Positions 20,582 to 21,419 of a DNA stretch of 21,419 nt are shown in pieces (positions within the stretch are counted from its first letter, which is position 1; each line of letters starts with the position of its first letter). Origin of the DNA: a virus; IMG/VR virus record IMGVR_UViG_3300042313_000137, positions 1-21,419 of that record, one strand, 5' to 3'. The notes beneath the pieces are model-generated. The model had not been told where the DNA came from. It saw only the letters and a program-made list of their open reading frames with translations, and ran no database searches. The translations under genes were made by a program, and so were the position numbers.

Positions 20582-21419
20582 TTATAAAGCATATCCTATT
20601 AAATGTGACCATTGTGTTACCGTTGCTAATGCACTTGCTCCGTTTGTTCTAATTGATTGACAAGCTAATAAAGTTGTTACATCTGGCAAGTCAGTTGAAA
20701 GTGTTCCTTGATCTGTTATTCCTGTTTCTCTGTTTGTTATTCTATACTTTACATCCGTTGTGTTAGGTTCGTTATATAGATCAAAAAAGTAAAAAGCATT
20801 TAATGTAGCTCCAACCGTTCTATTTGCGGGAAAATCACTACCCAAATCTATTTGACTAGCTGTTCCTGTAGCATCGTTGTAAAATATCTGTAGGTTTAAA
20901 TCACTTGCATCACTTCCCACACCAATAAAGTTAACCAAACTTGAAACATCTACTAAATTGCTTATCGTACTTAATGAACTTGTAGGTAGTAATCCGTGAA
21001 ATTGTTTAGCACCTGTCACAAATGTAGCGTCTTGAATACACCAACCAACCGAAAAGCTAAACCCTTGCCCAACTGAATACCTTAAAGATGCCGTTCTAAT
21101 ACTAGCTTTTGACCCTGCGGTTGAACTTGTTGGAATTTGCGTTCTAATTGTACGTGTAAGATTATTTGTATTTGTTATTGAAATTCCTGAAGCCGTACCA
21201 CTTAATGCGGCTGTTGAAACGTTGCCCAATACTGAAAATGTAGCCGAACCATTATTTGAATAGTAACCACCAGGAATATCACTTGCCGAATGTGAGGGAA
21301 TAAACGAACCACCACTTGAAGGCTGTTTATTTTCCCAAAGTAAAGTTGAACTATTGTATTGAATTATGTCGTTATTTGCTAATGTGCCACTATCAATTTT
21401 AACATTATGCAACTCATCT
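20582..21419 (-). CDS. Tail-appendage (fibre-like) protein, N-terminus cut by window edge
   Basis: The frame is open to the right edge: beyond the TTG at 21412 it continues with Glu and Asp codons and no stop. The visible start, DELHNVKIDSGTLANNDIIQ, is a phage fibre motif (LxDVxI..GxLxxxDxLxY) that needs more sequence upstream, so TTG is not the real start. The rest is Ser/Thr-rich beta structure, with a GISITNTNNLTRTIRTQIPT stretch, ASIRTASLRYSVGQGFSFSV and a C-terminal receptor-binding-like region (YFFDLYNEPNTTDVKYRITN, then VTQWSHLIGYAL). It is probably a host-recognition or neck appendage. It lies before the capsid genes, which is unusual. Confidence 0.75.
   Translation of the reverse strand, partial: DELHNVKIDSGTLANNDIIQYNSSTLLWENKQPSSGGSFIPSHSASDIPGGYYSNNGSATFSVLGNVSTAALSGTASGISITNTNNLTRTIRTQIPTSSTAGSKASIRTASLRYSVGQGFSFSVGWCIQDATFVTGAKQFHGLLPTSSLSTISNLVDVSSLVNFIGVGSDASDLNLQIFYNDATGTASQIDLGSDFPANRTVGATLNAFYFFDLYNEPNTTDVKYRITNRETGITDQGTLSTDLPDVTTLLACQSIRTNGASALATVTQWSHLIGYAL

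Noticed and set aside
1-21419. tRNA or rRNA genes
   Set aside because: I saw no cloverleaf-like or rRNA-like segment; nearly all bases are accounted for by coding frames.

Overview
The window looks like about 21 kb of the genome of a tailed phage (or prophage) infecting a member of the Bacteroidota, most likely a flavobacterium. The DNA is AT-rich. All supported genes lie on the minus strand, packed with overlaps of 1-14 bases. Starts are preceded by A-rich rather than Shine-Dalgarno sequence. Three promoters fit the Bacteroidota pattern (TTG, 19 bases, TATATTTG). Several proteins belong to families common in Bacteroidota and their phages: a BT4734/VirE-type primase-helicase, a DUF3127-like OB-fold protein, and lipoproteins with a lipobox. 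No integrase, phage repressor, terminase, tape-measure gene or tRNA was seen, so the lifestyle is undecided and part of the genome is missing.

Layout in transcription order (right to left). (1) 21419-11327, virion and lysis: a truncated tail-appendage protein, a small protein, a ClpP-like prohead protease fused to a scaffold-like tail, the probable major capsid protein, a small virion-protein candidate, an unknown protein, the portal, a connector-like protein, two tail-fibre-like proteins, a small unknown, a membrane-anchored GAF-like protein, a holin-like protein and an M15 peptidase endolysin. Terminators follow the capsid gene, the gene after it, and the endolysin. (2) 11225-8711, recombination: promoter, two small genes, ERF annealing protein, helical protein, membrane peptide, SSB-like OB protein, two small genes, terminator. 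(3) 8684-4900, accessory: promoter, about ten small unknown genes, an orphan cytosine-5 DNA methyltransferase, terminator, then a small lipoprotein. (4) 4668-1, replication: an intergenic region with direct repeats and an AT-rich tract (candidate origin), a promoter overlapped by a palindrome, a structured leader, a second small lipoprotein, primase-helicase, DEAH helicase, VRR-NUC nuclease and a truncated MazG-like gene.

The genes suggest recombination-linked phage replication: ERF and the OB-fold protein handle single strands, the VapE-like protein primes and unwinds, the DEAH helicase and VRR-NUC nuclease process branched intermediates, and MazG acts on nucleotides. The methyltransferase probably protects the genome from host restriction. 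The most unusual part is the 4281-4680 control region, which combines repeats, an AT-rich tract, an operator-like palindrome on the promoter, and a roughly 100-nt leader with interleaved, mutually exclusive base pairings next to a start codon.

Eleven gene models rest on my own reading of the codons rather than on simple longest open frames. Six are short or edge genes (1-207, 4101-4280, 7206-7358, 7355-7468, 7995-8153, 11006-11173) and five have a corrected start or edge (214-558, 8402-8620, 8756-8965, 20344-20580, 20582-21419). Family names come from recognisable motifs only; no database search was possible.
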